DNA of 64,000 nt, from NCBI GenBank assembly GCA_025201365.1, contig JAIXMF010000001.1:310001-374000 (forward strand), written 5' to 3'. This document shows positions 24,133-35,636 of the stretch, piece by piece. Position 1 is the first letter of the stretch. Each line of letters starts with the position of its first letter. Both the position numbers and the translations under genes were made by a program. The DNA is from Syncephalis plumigaleata. Taxonomy: Eukaryota > Zoopagomycota > Zoopagomycetes > Zoopagales > Piptocephalidaceae. A model generated the notes under the pieces. That model did not search any database and was not told the DNA's origin. It worked only from the letters and a program-made list of their open reading frames with translations.

Positions 24133-27100
24133 CTAATTCCTATTGCCGAAACTTCGTCCTCCTCCTCCTATAGAACGTGCTAATCCAATACTACTATGAC
24201 TTCCTATGGCACCTTCAACTGGGATAGATCTACCATAAGATGTAGCATTACCATGACTAATATTTTGTGGACGAGTCGATGGCTGCATACGAATACGTTC
24301 ACCGCGTCCATTAATGTCTGTTCTCTCATCGTTAGGTGTACTCGGCATGGATATATCATCATCTGCGGTAATCCCTTGTAATCGTTCATACCTTGCTTGT
24401 TGTTGATTAGTAGGTGTTGGACGTGCTCGTTGCCAAATACTACCCACAGCCGATGTGATCTTTTGTGTCCATTGATTGCCACTATTACCATTTGCTGCTG
24501 CCGCCGCTCTTACTCGTGATATCGTTTGATCAGGACCATTGGCGGGTATCCAGAGACGAAGTGCATTCTCATTATCATGTTGACGATTCACTCGACTTGC
24601 TTCATTGTCAATGTCATTATAGCCTCGATGAACACGATCTGTACGGTCAACTCGTTGATCAGTTAAATGACCACGTGGATCAATGCCCATGGCTCGTATC
24701 ACTTCTCGTCTCTCTACAAATACAATTATACATATAATCATTATTATGAATGCAATATTATTATTGTTATAAGCATACTAACCTGCCTGAATCAATCGTC
24801 TACCCTCTTCGGATTCTTCTTTACGCCATCGATTGGACGACTCGGCATTTCTACCACCATTAGCAGCGGATAGTCCATCTAATGGCACATTAGGACTAGT
24901 GGCGGCATAGTCGTCATCATCGTCGTAGGAGTAGTCGCCACATCCAAACACTCGTGTAATACGATCGGATATACGGAAGAAGGTAAGTAGACTGGGTACA
25001 AGAATAAGCAGAGGTGTCCACTGGTTGAAACGATCACCTAGGAATGGTACTAGATCAAGAATACCCATAAACTAGTACACAACGCACATATATATATATA
25101 TGAATTAAATAATGAAATAAATAAATAAAGAGGGACTGCTATAATTACCTTGGAGAACACGGCATCATCCTGTGCCACTACCAAGTTTAAATAGTTATAG
25201 CATAATGGACGCTAATCAAACGATATCAGTCGTCCGATTCATGCGTCAACGTGCTCCACTTACGTTAGACGACATAGATAACCACCCATAAATAGCAGGC
25301 TGCCCACATCACTACGACGTGGTACCAAGGCGTAAAGATTAAAGATACGTATACGTAATAGACTGCTATAGGCACAGACACACATGTAAGCCAGCGATAA
25401 GATCGATACGAACTAGTATTGATAAACAGCTCAATTAGTACTATACTCGATAGTGGAGATCATCACATCTCTCCTATAGCAAATACTATACTCACCTCGG
25501 TCAATCCATACGAGCGATTAGCCCATCGTAATACTAGACCATAAAGCGATAGCATGGGATTCTCCCATTGTAGGGTCAACTCTGACCATAACAACGTGAT
25601 GCTAAGTAGACCGCATACTATGGCTAATAAACGTAGTAGAAATGGTCGAAGTATGATATACCACCACCAACCTATATATATATATATATATAAATAGATC
25701 AGTATTGACATGAATAACTTAATAGATTATTGACTTACGCATCGATCTACGTAGAGAAGCATGTGAACTGGCCGATAATGGTTCTAATGTAGTATGGTAT
25801 TCACTGGAATGATACATGTTAATACAACTATTGAGTAGCAATAATAGCGAGAATATTACCGATCAGGATTATCACGATTCTCTAACTCGTCCTGTAATCC
25901 AAATCCTTCCTTGAGCAATCTTTCCCATTTACTAGTAGATTTGATGCGTATTAGTCTATCATCGTATAGTCTACATTTGACGTGTGCAATACTTGCCATA
26001 ATGCACGATCGTATATACGCTGTGCCTTTTTATAGCGTCGATGCAGCAATGTGATATACTTTTCCGTAATAACCCGTGGTATACTGACTCTTTGATAGCT
26101 ACCCACCATTGATATGGGACACTGTTATGTGCAAGTGATTAGGAATGTATATCGATGACTCAAAATAGCCTACCTTTCTAATTAGTATATCCACCATCCA
26201 GCGATATTCATGATCTGTCTCGAGTGTATCATCCAATTTAGCAATGGTCTACCGTACATATATATACATATATCTTCGTTAGCAACCATTAGTATTTGTT
26301 TTGTGTATTTATATACTTACGGCAACTACATCTACAAGCTCTGCCTCAGCTTCTTCATAGGCATCTTTAATATTGACAGCACGTCGAGTCACTTGGATCC
26401 ATCGACGCTTTGTATTGGCTGCACGCCACAACGTACGTGGCACTGCCACTAGACCATGTCCCATAAACATCAGGACAAGAAGTAGACCCCAGCAATTGGC
26501 GGCTGCCATAACAAAGGCTAGAAAGGCATGCCTATAACCAATTTTCAGCGTGTTAGTTTATCAAGGAGTAATGCTACACCACTGCATAGTGGCTAATACC
26601 GACCAAGTTGCAAAGTGATTGGTGGATAGAATGTACACGATAGCCACCATGGCTAAAATGGCATAACCACCAAAGTAGATGGCATGTCCTTTGATAGCAT
26701 TACGCAATCGTCGTCGAAATAAAAACTGACCCGATTGTAGGTAGCCTTGCAGTACCGGTATCATTATCCTACATGCACGTTCGTTAGTCTCCTTTATACC
26801 ATCTAGTGCGTAGTAAAGAAGCACATACCAATTTAGAAAGAAGGTCGTCCAATACATGCTACGCCATAGTCCCAATAGTGTCGATTCTGATATGTAAACG
26901 GCTGGTCGATGACATTCCGAGGAATCCACCTCGAGTTGTTTCGAACAACGACGATAGATTGTCTAGTAGGTTGTCTAGTTATTCCTGCTTCTGCTTCTTC
27001 TTCCTCTCCACTAATGGCATCTACTTACCGAAGTCAAGTCAAGTGGTAGTAGGGCAACAACGGCAAATCCCACAAACCAACTCATTGCCGCGATAGTCCC

Positions 27101-27226
27101 TGGCAACAACGGTAGACGTACCTCCCAGGCATATCGCCATACGGCACCTGCTACCGTGAAGCATGGTGCCAACACTAGTAGTATCGGTAGAATATAGTCG
27201 ACCAGCTGAACCGCACCTAATCCCAT
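24133..27226 (-). CDS. LMBR1-domain multi-pass membrane protein (LMBRD2-like)
   Basis: The first exon, MGLGAVQLVDYILPILLVLA and following, gives two membrane spans (also LLPGTIAAMSWFVGFAVVAL). Next come LLGLWRSMYWTTFFLNWYVL, then YYALDGIKETNERA. Further spans include HAIYFGGYAILAMVAIVYIL and CWGLLLVLMFMGHGLVAVPR, the last typical of LMBR1 proteins (GxGLxxxPR). A cytosolic charged region (NIKDAYEEAEAELVDVVA, VITEKYITLLHRRYKKAQ) separates two halves; the second half has LRPFLLRLLAIVCGLLSITL, CVCAYSSLLRIRIF and NYLNLV. The C-terminal tail is long, acidic and then polar, ending RSFGNRN at 24133. About eleven exons are visible, one with a TA-repeat abutting its acceptor (25675-25692). LMBRD2 is linked to beta-adrenergic receptor signalling in animals; the fungal role is unknown. 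Confidence 0.85.
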
Positions 27227-28301
27227 AGTGTATGTATGTATGCAAGTATAAACAAAAAGAAAACAACAACTGATAGCTAGTTAATGTGTGGAGAAACAAA
27301 TAGACAAGTAACGAGTGACGATGCTGTTGACATGGATGGAGCGATAAGATCACACAAAATGATCAAATGATCAATGATGAGGCACAATTCTCACTCATCT
27401 CCCATCCACAACATATACATCCTCGATTACTGTCCATTATTAGCATGCTGCACATTGAGAGGAAACAGACGCGGATAATTACTATATGCATTAAAAGGAG
27501 ATAACCTTGCCCCAGCCCTGGTTACAATGGAAAAAGCCTGTATTAGCCCTGATATACAGATATGTGTATACATAATATGCCTTTATTCTATCATTCATTG
27601 CTAGTCATATATCGTCATCATTATTACTTGTACATTGTGTGTGTGTGCTTATGTGTGTCACTAGGATATCATTACTACAGTAGAATACCAATAGTAGGCA
27701 TTTATAAAAAAGTCAAATTTTCGCTATCCTTTCAGACATATTTGTCTCTCTTTTTTCTTACTCGCGTGTATTGCACATTTATTCCACTTGCACTACATTG
27801 ATTTATTCCACTCGATATTATAGTTGGCATTACTAGCATTCGCTAATTTTCACTTCATCTACTTTCCTCTGCTTAACCGGTTGCTCTTGTGCAGACAGGC
27901 ACATCTATTCACCGTGTACTTGACGGAACACCATCATTACGAAGGAGGACTACTTCTACTACTAAGGGTAAGTAAGCATATACACGCACACACAAAATGG
28001 AATACCATATGTTCATCTACTATCCTCTATGCTAATAGTCATATTTGTCATATATATAACAGTCCTCCTGGAGTGAACTCATGTTGGATCCTGGTTAATA
28101 GAACTGTGGTCTACCAGCTGTGAACGAAAGTGCCGTTATTGTTCACTTGTTGTAGTAGCCAGTCTTTTACTTGATTGTCAGTTGGTCAACAACAACAACA
28201 ACATTGCAAAGAGATATTATTACTTTTTCGTATTAGCCTGTCAGCAGGCTCTCTAGGTTTCTATTATAAAGCGACATATCTTTTGAGCTGGCTGTGCTAG
28301 T
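27227..28301. other. Intergenic region between LMBRD2 and the PRL phosphatase
   Basis: Apart from a MITE-like end at about 27500-27540, this divergent intergenic stretch shows nothing coding. It holds GT, CAA and TTTC microsatellites. Both flanking genes start at its edges, so their promoters should lie here. Confidence 0.55.
27505..27540 (-). mobile_element. Single end of a Tc1/mariner-type MITE
   Basis: The sequence ends ATGGAAAAAGCCTG followed by TA, matching 14 bases and the TA target of the right end of the MITE at 30282-30519. The next inner bases (GGTTACA) differ. No partner end was found within several hundred bases upstream, so it looks like a deletion remnant or another subfamily whose other end has decayed. 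Confidence 0.35.
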
Positions 28302-29598
28302 ATGACTGATTCCAGTCTTTACTCCACCGCCGCTGGATCTAGCATGGTAGAAACAATGCCAACTCGTCGATCCAACGACACTCCTAACAACATGTCACCT
28401 ACGAATATAAGCGCAAAATTGGCCTCGCCAAATCTATTGTCTACACCGGCATCGCCCACTACCATAACAACGCCTGTGGTAGCAAATGGTTTGAATGTCG
28501 GTGGAGCCGGAGCAATTGGCGATAATATTACGAGTGCTCAACGAACTACTCGACAGCCACAGACTGCCGGTGTCAAGACATCGCTTCCTGCAGGATGGGG
28601 TGCACCTACTATGCCTACTACTACAAACCGCAATGTCACTACGAATACTGGTGCATTGACTAAGCAATCGCCGCTCGTCAATGAGATATCGGCAACCGCT
28701 GCGTTAAATCATCAGCAACAACAACAACAGCCCAATGGAGAAGTACGATCAGCATCTCATACCATGCCACGTACACTCGGCGGTATGCATAACACGTCAC
28801 AGCACTATGTTCCTACTGCAATGAATGCAGGTTCAACTACTTCGCTATCTCGTCATAATACACCCAATGTCAGTGCCATGCCAGCCGCTGGATTATCACC
28901 AAATTTAGGGCTCATCAATCCACCCTCATTGGTGACATTCGGTTCATTGCGCATTCTCATTGCTGATGCACCATCTGATCATACATTACCGCTTTATATC
29001 AAGGTATACTTATTGGATCAATACATTGACTAGTTAAATGTTACTTTACTAACTATTGATATTGCATCTACATATATATATATATATATATATAGGAATT
29101 TGAGCGATACAATGTCACGGATGTAATTCGTGTTTGTGAGCCAACTTATAAACGTACACGCTTAGAAGAACTAGGCTATCGCGTACACGACTGGCCATTT
29201 GATGATGGTGATCCGCCTCCAGATACCATTATTGAGGCATGGCTAGCACTACTCGATGAGATTTTCAACGACGAGTCGAGTATCACACGCAAGGAAAAGG
29301 AGGGCAATCTACCGAGTCAAGAGCGTTGCGTGGCTATCCACTGTGTAGCTGGACTTGGTCGGTAAGTAGATGATCATCCCATTGCTGCTGGTACATGCTA
29401 AATAGTAATGTGTTGCTAATTTCTTAAACATATAGAGCACCCGTACTAGTGGCTATCGCCCTAATTGAACACGGTATGTCACCGTTGGATAGTGTAGCAT
29501 ATGTACGAGAACGCCGTCGTGGTGCGATTAATCAACGACAACTACGCTATGTGGAACGGTATAAACGACACGCTCGTAAAGGATGCATTATTTGCTAG
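28302..29598 (+). CDS. PRL-type (PTP4A) protein tyrosine phosphatase with a long disordered N-terminus
   Basis: The catalytic domain is split by two introns (29004-29094, 29362-29435): FGSLRILIADAPSDHTLPLY, FERYNVTDVIRVCEPTYKRT, then WPFDDGDPPPDTIIEAWL (WPFDDG loop), CVAIHCVAGLGRAPVLVAIA (P-loop C-x5-R with the PRL-specific Ala after Arg) and a basic tail RYKRHARKGCIIC, ending in a CAAX box for prenylation. All of this is the PRL pattern. PRLs are normally about 170 residues; here some 210 extra residues precede the domain, rich in Ser, Thr, Asn, Pro and Gln and likely unstructured. The start at 28302 is the first ATG of this open frame; a shorter form beginning at MPAAGLSPNLG is possible. 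Membrane attachment through the lipid tail is expected. Confidence 0.92.
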
Positions 29599-29758
29599 TC
29601 CACTACTACTACTACTACTACTACTATTGCTATTGCTATTGCTACTTGTTGTACACTAGTACTGGTTTAGCCCATGATTTTTGAATAAAACTATTTAAAA
29701 ATAACGGTTTATTACTACATGAACGAATATATGGGTGCATTCATCATTACTGCCACAT

Positions 29759-30088
29759 CTAAATTTTAAATCCTAACGCGCGTAAGCATGCTTTATGCGC
29801 TTCGATTTCTTTGCTACAAGCATTCTCATCGCCCGTACGTAGCATGCACTCGTCGCGTATTCGTTTCGTGTCAGGACACACGCAGCACGGTTTCAATGGT
29901 TTGCCATCCTTATCCAATGGCTTGCCTGTAACTGGATCGCGTACTATCGTGGCAGTGGATGTCGCATTAGGTAACGTAGTCTGCGCGGTGTCAGTTTTCG
30001 ATGATAACGATGGCGAGTTGTCTGTTAACTTATTGATAGGATCGACTGCCGGCTCTACACTAACTGATTTGAACGATGACTGACCCAT
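29759..30088 (-). CDS. COX17: Cytochrome c oxidase copper chaperone Cox17, N-terminally extended
   Basis: The C-terminal 65 residues match Cox17: [20 protein letters not shown] (copper-binding CC pair and first CX9C cysteine), then [20 protein letters not shown], a twin CX9C helix hairpin imported by Mia40. Cox17 passes Cu(I) to Sco1 and Cox11 in the mitochondrial intermembrane space. The start [15 protein letters not shown] at 30088 is preferred over 30103 (MFIHI). The usual protein is 60-75 residues; this one has an extra polar 45-residue N-terminal part and a [13 protein letters not shown] linker. The coding region has no intron. Confidence 0.93.
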   Translation of the reverse strand: MGQSSFKSVSVEPAVDPINKLTDNSPSLSSKTDTAQTTLPNATSTATIVRDPVTGKPLDKDGKPLKPCCVCPDTKRIRDECMLRTGDENACSKEIEAHKACLRALGFKI

Positions 30089-30281
30089 AATATGAATGAA
30101 CACTAGTGAGTGTGTGTGCGGAATTGTCTTGAAAAATGAAAGAGAAAGAGGTGAAAAAGATCAATGGTGCTTCTGGGTTACACACAAATGAGCGAATATT
30201 TGATGTCGGAATGAATCGGATAAAATGTCATCATTAGCGCTGTTTTTTGTCGTCACCTACAGGATTGGTCTTGTCAACATA

Positions 30282-30519
30282 CAGTGTTTTTCCATCCAGT
30301 TTGCGCATTTATCCTTTAACATTTGCTGTTTATTAATAGATAGATTAACACAATTGTTAACACCATTATTGCATTGCTATTATTATTGAGTAGTTGTCAT
30401 GGCCCTAGTAGTTGAGGGAGATGTTAATGATCGCGATATCATATATTACAATTAGTGGTAACTATTATTTATTCGTAAAGACAAAAAGCTAACAGCGCAA
30501 ATTGGATGGAAAAAGCCTG
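30282..30519. mobile_element. Tc1/mariner-type MITE, copy A (238 bp)
   Basis: It begins CAGTGTTTTTCCATCC and ends GGATGGAAAAAGCCTG, with about 25-bp terminal inverted repeats (about 3 mismatches; the inner part GTTTGCGC pairs with GCGCAAAT). TA lies on both sides, the target duplication of the Tc1/mariner superfamily. There is no transposase frame, so it depends on a transposase elsewhere. Its interior matches copy B (58772-58991) in blocks such as GTTAACACCATTAT and TATTCGTAAA. Confidence 0.8.
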
Positions 30520-30798
30520 TAATAATCATACGTGTCTACTGTGATCATATTGCTCGTTCTTACAATAAGCTTGATATCTACGTGCCTACTATTAGCTAAT
30601 ACACCATTCGCTTGCTGTTACTTTAGTAAGATTTGATAAAAATAACGCTTTTAATAATCAACTACATTTGTATCACTAGTGTAATGATCAATACGACATA
30701 TTTATTCAATAAATGATTAAATAATGATCTTGTAGATATATTTCTTAATCCAAGGAATAATGACTTGAATAGCATGAATACTAAAGGGTCTTGCACCA

Positions 30799-30871
30799 TT
30801 TTTTTTCTTTTAACATTGCCGTTGCTTATTTTATTATAATAAACCAAATTGACAACATTCAAATGAATGAT
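30799..30871 (-). mobile_element. 5'-truncated copy of a small poly(A)-tailed retroelement
   Basis: On the minus strand it runs from ATCATTCATTTGAATG to TTAAAAGAAAAAAAA. It matches the last about 73 bases of the element at 63430-63686 with about three mismatches. It is flanked by perfect 17-bp direct repeats, TAAAGGGTCTTGCACCA, at 30782-30798 and 30872-30888. Poly(A) tail, 5' truncation and a long target duplication are the marks of target-primed reverse transcription. The insertion plus duplication adds 90 bp. Confidence 0.8.
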
Positions 30872-30947
30872 TAAAGGGTCTTGCACCAATCCATTCTTGA
30901 CTTGATTACCTATAATATCTACTTGATGATGTCCTTGACTTGTTCGC

Positions 30948-31307
30948 TTAAGGTTTAATATGGATGATAGATTGTCTGCCGTCAAGAAGCTCGTCAACTT
31001 GAGATCGGTTAATAACGAAACCGTCAACGCCAACAAGTTTTCCAGGAGCACGCTGATTTTGGGTGAGTTTAGCTTCAACGGCGATCAGACTGGTGACAGC
31101 AACGTCTGCCAATTTTCCTGCATTTTGATTGGCTAGAATTCATACTGATTCTACGTTGTATACTTGATGAGTAATAAACTTTCAGCGCCTGGTATGCAAC
31201 CATTTGATTCAAAGTATCTGGTTTACTACAAATGTTCTCCCAGTTCAAAGCTGGGCAGGCGTTCCTTTTGCCGCAGAAACAAGCTGCAGTGTCGTTCTAC
31301 AGCATGT
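30948..31307 (-). pseudogene. 3' fragment of an unrecognised gene
   Basis: On the minus strand a plausible exon after a CTGTAG acceptor begins NDTAACFCGKRNACPALNWE, and a second one, in frame if an intron of 31-43 bases is removed, reads GKLADVAVTSLIAVEAKLTQ onward to QSIIHIKP-stop at 30948. Composition is clearly less AT-rich than the flanks, which suggests once-coding DNA. Upstream of 31310 the DNA is AT-rich with stops and no further exon was found. I take it as the remaining end of a gene, perhaps for a Cys-bearing secreted protein. No family is recognised. Confidence 0.4.
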
Positions 31308-32046
31308 ATATGCTTTTCCGCGTAAATTGGCTAATTATTAACTGATTTTATTTTATTTTTTGTTAATAAAGCTTTAATATTATATATCAATACAATAATT
31401 ACTACAATTTTATCAACGATGCCATCAATGTATTCGCATCATTGAATGTATATCATAGCTAATGTAAGCACTAGTCTTGCAGTAGTAGTAAGTATGACTA
31501 GGCAACAAGACTATAATGAGGGACGGCGTTTATGATTGTAAATGTTTATTGCCCGCCAATAAAAAGCAAGTCACCAGTGCTAATATTCATGTCATATAGC
31601 CGTAGATCTGATAGTACGAATACATTGCTAATATAACCATGGTTAGACCGTTCATTTGCCATAGGAATTGTTCTTTCGTGCTATACCTTAATTATCCATG
31701 TCATTTCATGGAGTTCTATTTGTTTACGTTTATTATCGCGTTAATCTGTGGTGTAAGTATAGTAAATGAGCGTTGCTCGTAGATCGCTATCCTAATAACT
31801 ATGTATCGTCAAACAACTGGGAAATAGTTACGCACGTTGGTTAATTATATTCTCTAATGTCATTTGATATCACGTAATAATAATAATAATAATAATAATA
31901 GATAAAGATAGAGGGAAAACTCGAGATTTCGTTGCTTCATTAAAAGAATGTATTAATATATATATGTGTGTGTGCTCGCGTCTTAATAAATTAGTTAACT
32001 TTGTCATAAATGATTCGGAAAGTTTTACTTGCTGATTCTAGTTACT
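31308..32046. other. Intergenic, AT-rich, no gene seen
   Basis: Contains an AAT triplet repeat (about 31877-31902) and a GT run near 31965. Nothing coding is supported. Confidence 0.55.
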
Positions 32047-32406
32047 CTAGTCGCGTGCGCAATAGTTGTAGCCATTGCGATCTATAGAGTTGGTGTATCG
32101 TCTATTGATATGGTGCCAGCCCGTGGGACACTCATCACATTGCGAGCCTGCATCCTGGCATCTGACTAAATAGTACTTTGCAGGCTCCTCTGGCTTGCAA
32201 TGCTTTGTTGCGCCATCAATTCTACCCCTAATATATCCATCGGGACAACTTGGACATCCTGAGGATTTTGCCCGGCAAGTAAGTTGTATGTCTTGTGGCT
32301 CGACTATCGATTCAATTTGAGGTTGCGACGAAACAGCGGCCGCGGTAATGCTTCCAACGAGAGAGATGACGACAAATAGAAATGTGGTAATGGCGAGGAG
32401 TCTCAT
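32047..32406 (-). CDS. Small secreted cysteine-rich protein with two tandem repeats
   Basis: A 119-residue intronless protein. MRLLAITTFLFVVISLVGSI is a clean signal peptide with cleavage near TAAAVSS. The mature part has two copies of the pattern C-x6-C-x2-C-P-x-G-[Y/W] followed by a later C: CRAKSSGCPSCPDGYIRG ... HC and CQDAGSQCDECPTGWHHI ... YC, eight cysteines in all. An internal duplication of a four-cysteine module is likely, giving four disulfides. It sits alone in a repeat-rich, gene-poor stretch. It has the look of a fungal effector or surface protein, but no family is recognised and that role is inference. Confidence 0.72.
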   Translation of the reverse strand: MRLLAITTFLFVVISLVGSITAAAVSSQPQIESIVEPQDIQLTCRAKSSGCPSCPDGYIRGRIDGATKHCKPEEPAKYYLVRCQDAGSQCDECPTGWHHINRRYTNSIDRNGYNYCARD

Positions 32407-33736
32407 CGTAATACGTTTTAACTGCGGGAGTAAGAATAATATATTGTAAATATTAATATATTGACGAAAAGTACGACTGAAGAAAATAGTAAATGACGTT
32501 AGGAGTTTTCTTTTTTTCTTTTCTCTACAATGGACCTGGTGGTAGTGTGTATTTATATATCATATGGTAGGAGGTGTTCCGGTGTCTAACCCATGAGGTG
32601 TTAACGCATCGGTAACCTGTTCACGTTGTTGCATGCGCTCAAAAGAAAAAACTATACCGAAACGGTCTTACCACCTAATGTGCAGATAGAGGCCTGTATT
32701 CCGCTGGAGCTGTCACTTGAAATTAAACTATGTAATTACTATGTTTGTCGAGTAGATGATGAACTATAATAGAAGGAACGCGCACACACGCGAGTATGCA
32801 ATTGCTACTGATGGCAGTGCCAGTTGTACAATCCACACTAGCGGCATCTGTGTGTGTGTGTGTGTGTGTGTGTGAGTAATACAGCAATTGAGTTGGAAAC
32901 GTGCGAAGGAACAAACAAACTATTTCTTGGCAGTGAGGAGATGCAAGTACCTGGCGGCTAAGGGCAAAACAATGGTTCATCCTAAGAAGTTACAATTCAA
33001 GGGACAGCTCGACTAATTAAACATGTACTTCCGCTATCTTTATTGCTCGTAAAAGAGTTGTAACAAAAAGTTCTGTAATAGCACGCCGACATCCGTGTAA
33101 CTAAACCGTATTATTATTCAAAACAACAGGTATTCATCTATACGAATAATAAGTAGGAAGAATAGTGGACATGTGCACATCCACACTAACCATCTATAAG
33201 TACAAATATGTATATATGTGGTTGTAGTTGTATTGGATAGACGCAATAGGAAGCGGATGAACCCAAGAATCGGGATGTAATAGAAGGCTAAAAGCATCAT
33301 CGACATTGAGCATTAACAATTCAAGAATTGTACTTTTGTTTCTAATCGTATCAGTTCAATGTGCGTACACATCCATAGAGCATAATACGTTTCATAGTCA
33401 TCTATTACCATGTGGATTTATACGAATACGTGCAATAAGTATATATTACTGAGATAGCATTGATATTCGCCATTAATCTATAATGCTACGTAGTGTAAAC
33501 ACTACTACTATTACTACTCATATATCGGTAGAATTCAAGCCTATTTAGCACTAATCGTATCTTTACATCCAAGCATAATAATGTCTGCATATATATTATA
33601 GTAACTAAGTATATCAATGTACCTGTAGTATTTCTCTTATGATATCACACAGCCTGAATTATGTTCTTTTCACCAATGACACTAGATACTAATGAAAAGA
33701 TTCCTGTTTATCATCATCAACGAGTATAACGCTTAT
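32407..33736. other. Intergenic, 1.3 kb, no gene seen
   Basis: AT-rich with a GT repeat at about 32850-32873. Only short low-complexity frames are present. It contains the promoter side of the secreted Cys-rich gene and the 3' flank of NDUFS5. Confidence 0.55.
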
Positions 33737-34295
33737 TTATGCACTCTGCTTTCGCTTCAATTCCTCCTCTAGCAGTTTGAGACGCGCCATAAAATTAGCA
33801 GGATCCTCCTGGGTCATGTGAGTTGCAGCTTCCTTCTCCTCTTTGGCTGCAGCCAATTGTTGACGACGACTTTCCGCTTGAATTAATCGCGCGCGTTCCG
33901 TCTACATTATAATCATAATTGTTATTACTATTACTATTGCTGGGAGGTAAACTAGTCGTGGCATAAATGGCAATAATAACAACAACAACAACGACGACGA
34001 CGACGACGACGACGTGTACTTACCTCCTTCTTATGGGTAAGACATTCGTTATAGTCTTCCAGCTGTGGCTCGCAATCCTCGGGACATTCCGCCTGTGCGT
34101 AGCATTTACGGAATTCTTGCCATAGTGTAAAGCAGCGACTACGACCTAGTTGATTCGATATCGACAACAGGTGTCAGGTTAGTTGATTGTGTCCATTAGT
34201 GTACGCGTCGTAGTATACGAATAAATAATCATAACGCTACTCGGTAATCTTAGTCAACGCTACTCACCACCGTGAATACCGAATCCGGACGCCAT
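33737..34295 (-). CDS. NDUFS5: NADH dehydrogenase (complex I) accessory subunit NDUFS5
   Basis: The start MASGFGIHGG, then GRSRCFTLWQEFRKCYAQAE, CPEDCEPQLEDYNECLTHKK, matches the small intermembrane-space subunit of complex I with its paired CX9C-type cysteines. The C-terminus (ARLIQAESRRQQLAAAKEEK, EEELKRKQSA) is helical. Three exons; the second intron (about 33905-34020) carries a long GAC triplet repeat. Its presence shows a complex I-bearing respiratory chain. The start codon at 34295 is followed directly by the first intron after GIHGG. Confidence 0.9.
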
Positions 34296-34719
34296 TGTTT
34301 AGCAGGTAAGCGAGTAGGAGTAGCGAGAAAACGAGAAAAACAGATGGAAAAAAGTAAACTTGGATTCAAGATGGGTCACGAACGAGATTATAGACGAAAA
34401 AAGGAGAGTTCACCTGTTAATCAAAATGATACGCATAGTAATGACCATTTAACACTTTCTACTAATCAATAAAGCTATATCAATGATATCGCCTAGTTAT
34501 AACGGTTAATGATACGAGCACATCAATATTCATGGTTTGATAAAAGTGAAAACGAAACAGGTATGCATCACATTTATTTATTCGTTGAATGCAACCAGAA
34601 AAGTGTAGCAGAAAAGCATCGAAGAAATCGACGAGTATATATAGGCAAAAAGACGTCGTGGTTGTAGTGTACGTGTACACGCGATATCTTTCATATACTC
34701 TACAATCCATATCCATTGC

Positions 34720-35634
34720 TTATTTCTTGCCAGCCTTGTTGGCTTCAGCTTCAGCCTTGGCCTTGGCGCGTTTGGCAATGGCACCAGCGAAACGTTGACC
34801 GGCACGCTCTGTGCGTAGGGTGACGTAGGCACGGGTGGTCTTTTCCTCAGCGGTGATGGCACGAGCCTTCTCGGTCTTGAAGGTGGTGTTGACTGGGAGG
34901 ACTGGAGCGGTGAGCTGCTTAGCGGCCTTGACATCTTCAGCCTATTATTATGATCATCATTATAGTCATTAGTAAACATGCAAACGTGTATGATGTATGA
35001 ACAATCATCATATGCCATCCATACTGTGATAGCGTGTAATAACAGCAACAACGGCAACAGCAACTATGATCATGCCATTCCCCTCTCCTATTCACACGAT
35101 TACTTACCGAAGCATCACCCTTCTTTGGCTTGTTGACGCGACGTGGGAACACGACAATACGAGCTTGGTAGGCCTTGAGGCGACGAACGTTGCGCTTCAA
35201 AGATTCCTCAGAGCGGTTCTTGCGACGGTGGTCGACAGCAATACCGATGGAACGAGCATAAGCGCGTGGAATACCAGCAGCCTAGATCATGATGAAATAA
35301 TGCATTGATTAGTATACACATGTATAGATCAATGGATTACTCGTTCACTTGTATCTATTTATCTATCTATCTATCTATCTATACAGATACTTACCTTTAG
35401 CTCTTCGAAGGTGAAACCCTTACCAGCGCGAAGCTTGGTGTTGTACTTGATGGTTGGGCAGTGTACGGCTGGGCGCAATTGACCGTCCACGGGACGTGGT
35501 GCGATAAGAGCAGCCTTCTTGGCACGTTGCTGGCGACGGTGCACCTTACGGCCGGGCTGGTCGAACCAGGTGCGTACACGACGCTGCCAGTCCTTGTGGA
35601 AGTGGATATTTTGCAATTGGTTGTTGTGCTTCAT
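34720..35634 (-). CDS. RPL13: 60S ribosomal protein eL13
   Basis: Three coding exons: [20 protein letters not shown] to [27 protein letters not shown] to PKKGDAS; and [20 protein letters not shown] to a Lys/Ala-rich end. The [20 protein letters not shown] and [17 protein letters not shown] strings are standard eL13. The start at 35634 follows a leader intron acceptor (TATATAG/CC) by two bases; the upstream in-frame ATG at 35700 lies in that intron. Codon choice is strongly biased as in EF-1alpha. It is divergent from RPS16, with about 1.2 kb between start codons and two leader introns inside that space. Confidence 0.97.
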
Positions 35635-35636
35635 GG

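Noticed and set aside
24204-24737. Overlapping frames on both strands around 24.2-24.7 kb
   Set aside because: Shadows of the LMBRD2 C-terminal exon.
30662-31078. A 138-codon minus-strand frame as a gene
   Set aside because: AT-rich, spans the retroelement insertion and its duplication, stays open only because the insertion adds 90 bp, and has no recognised motifs.
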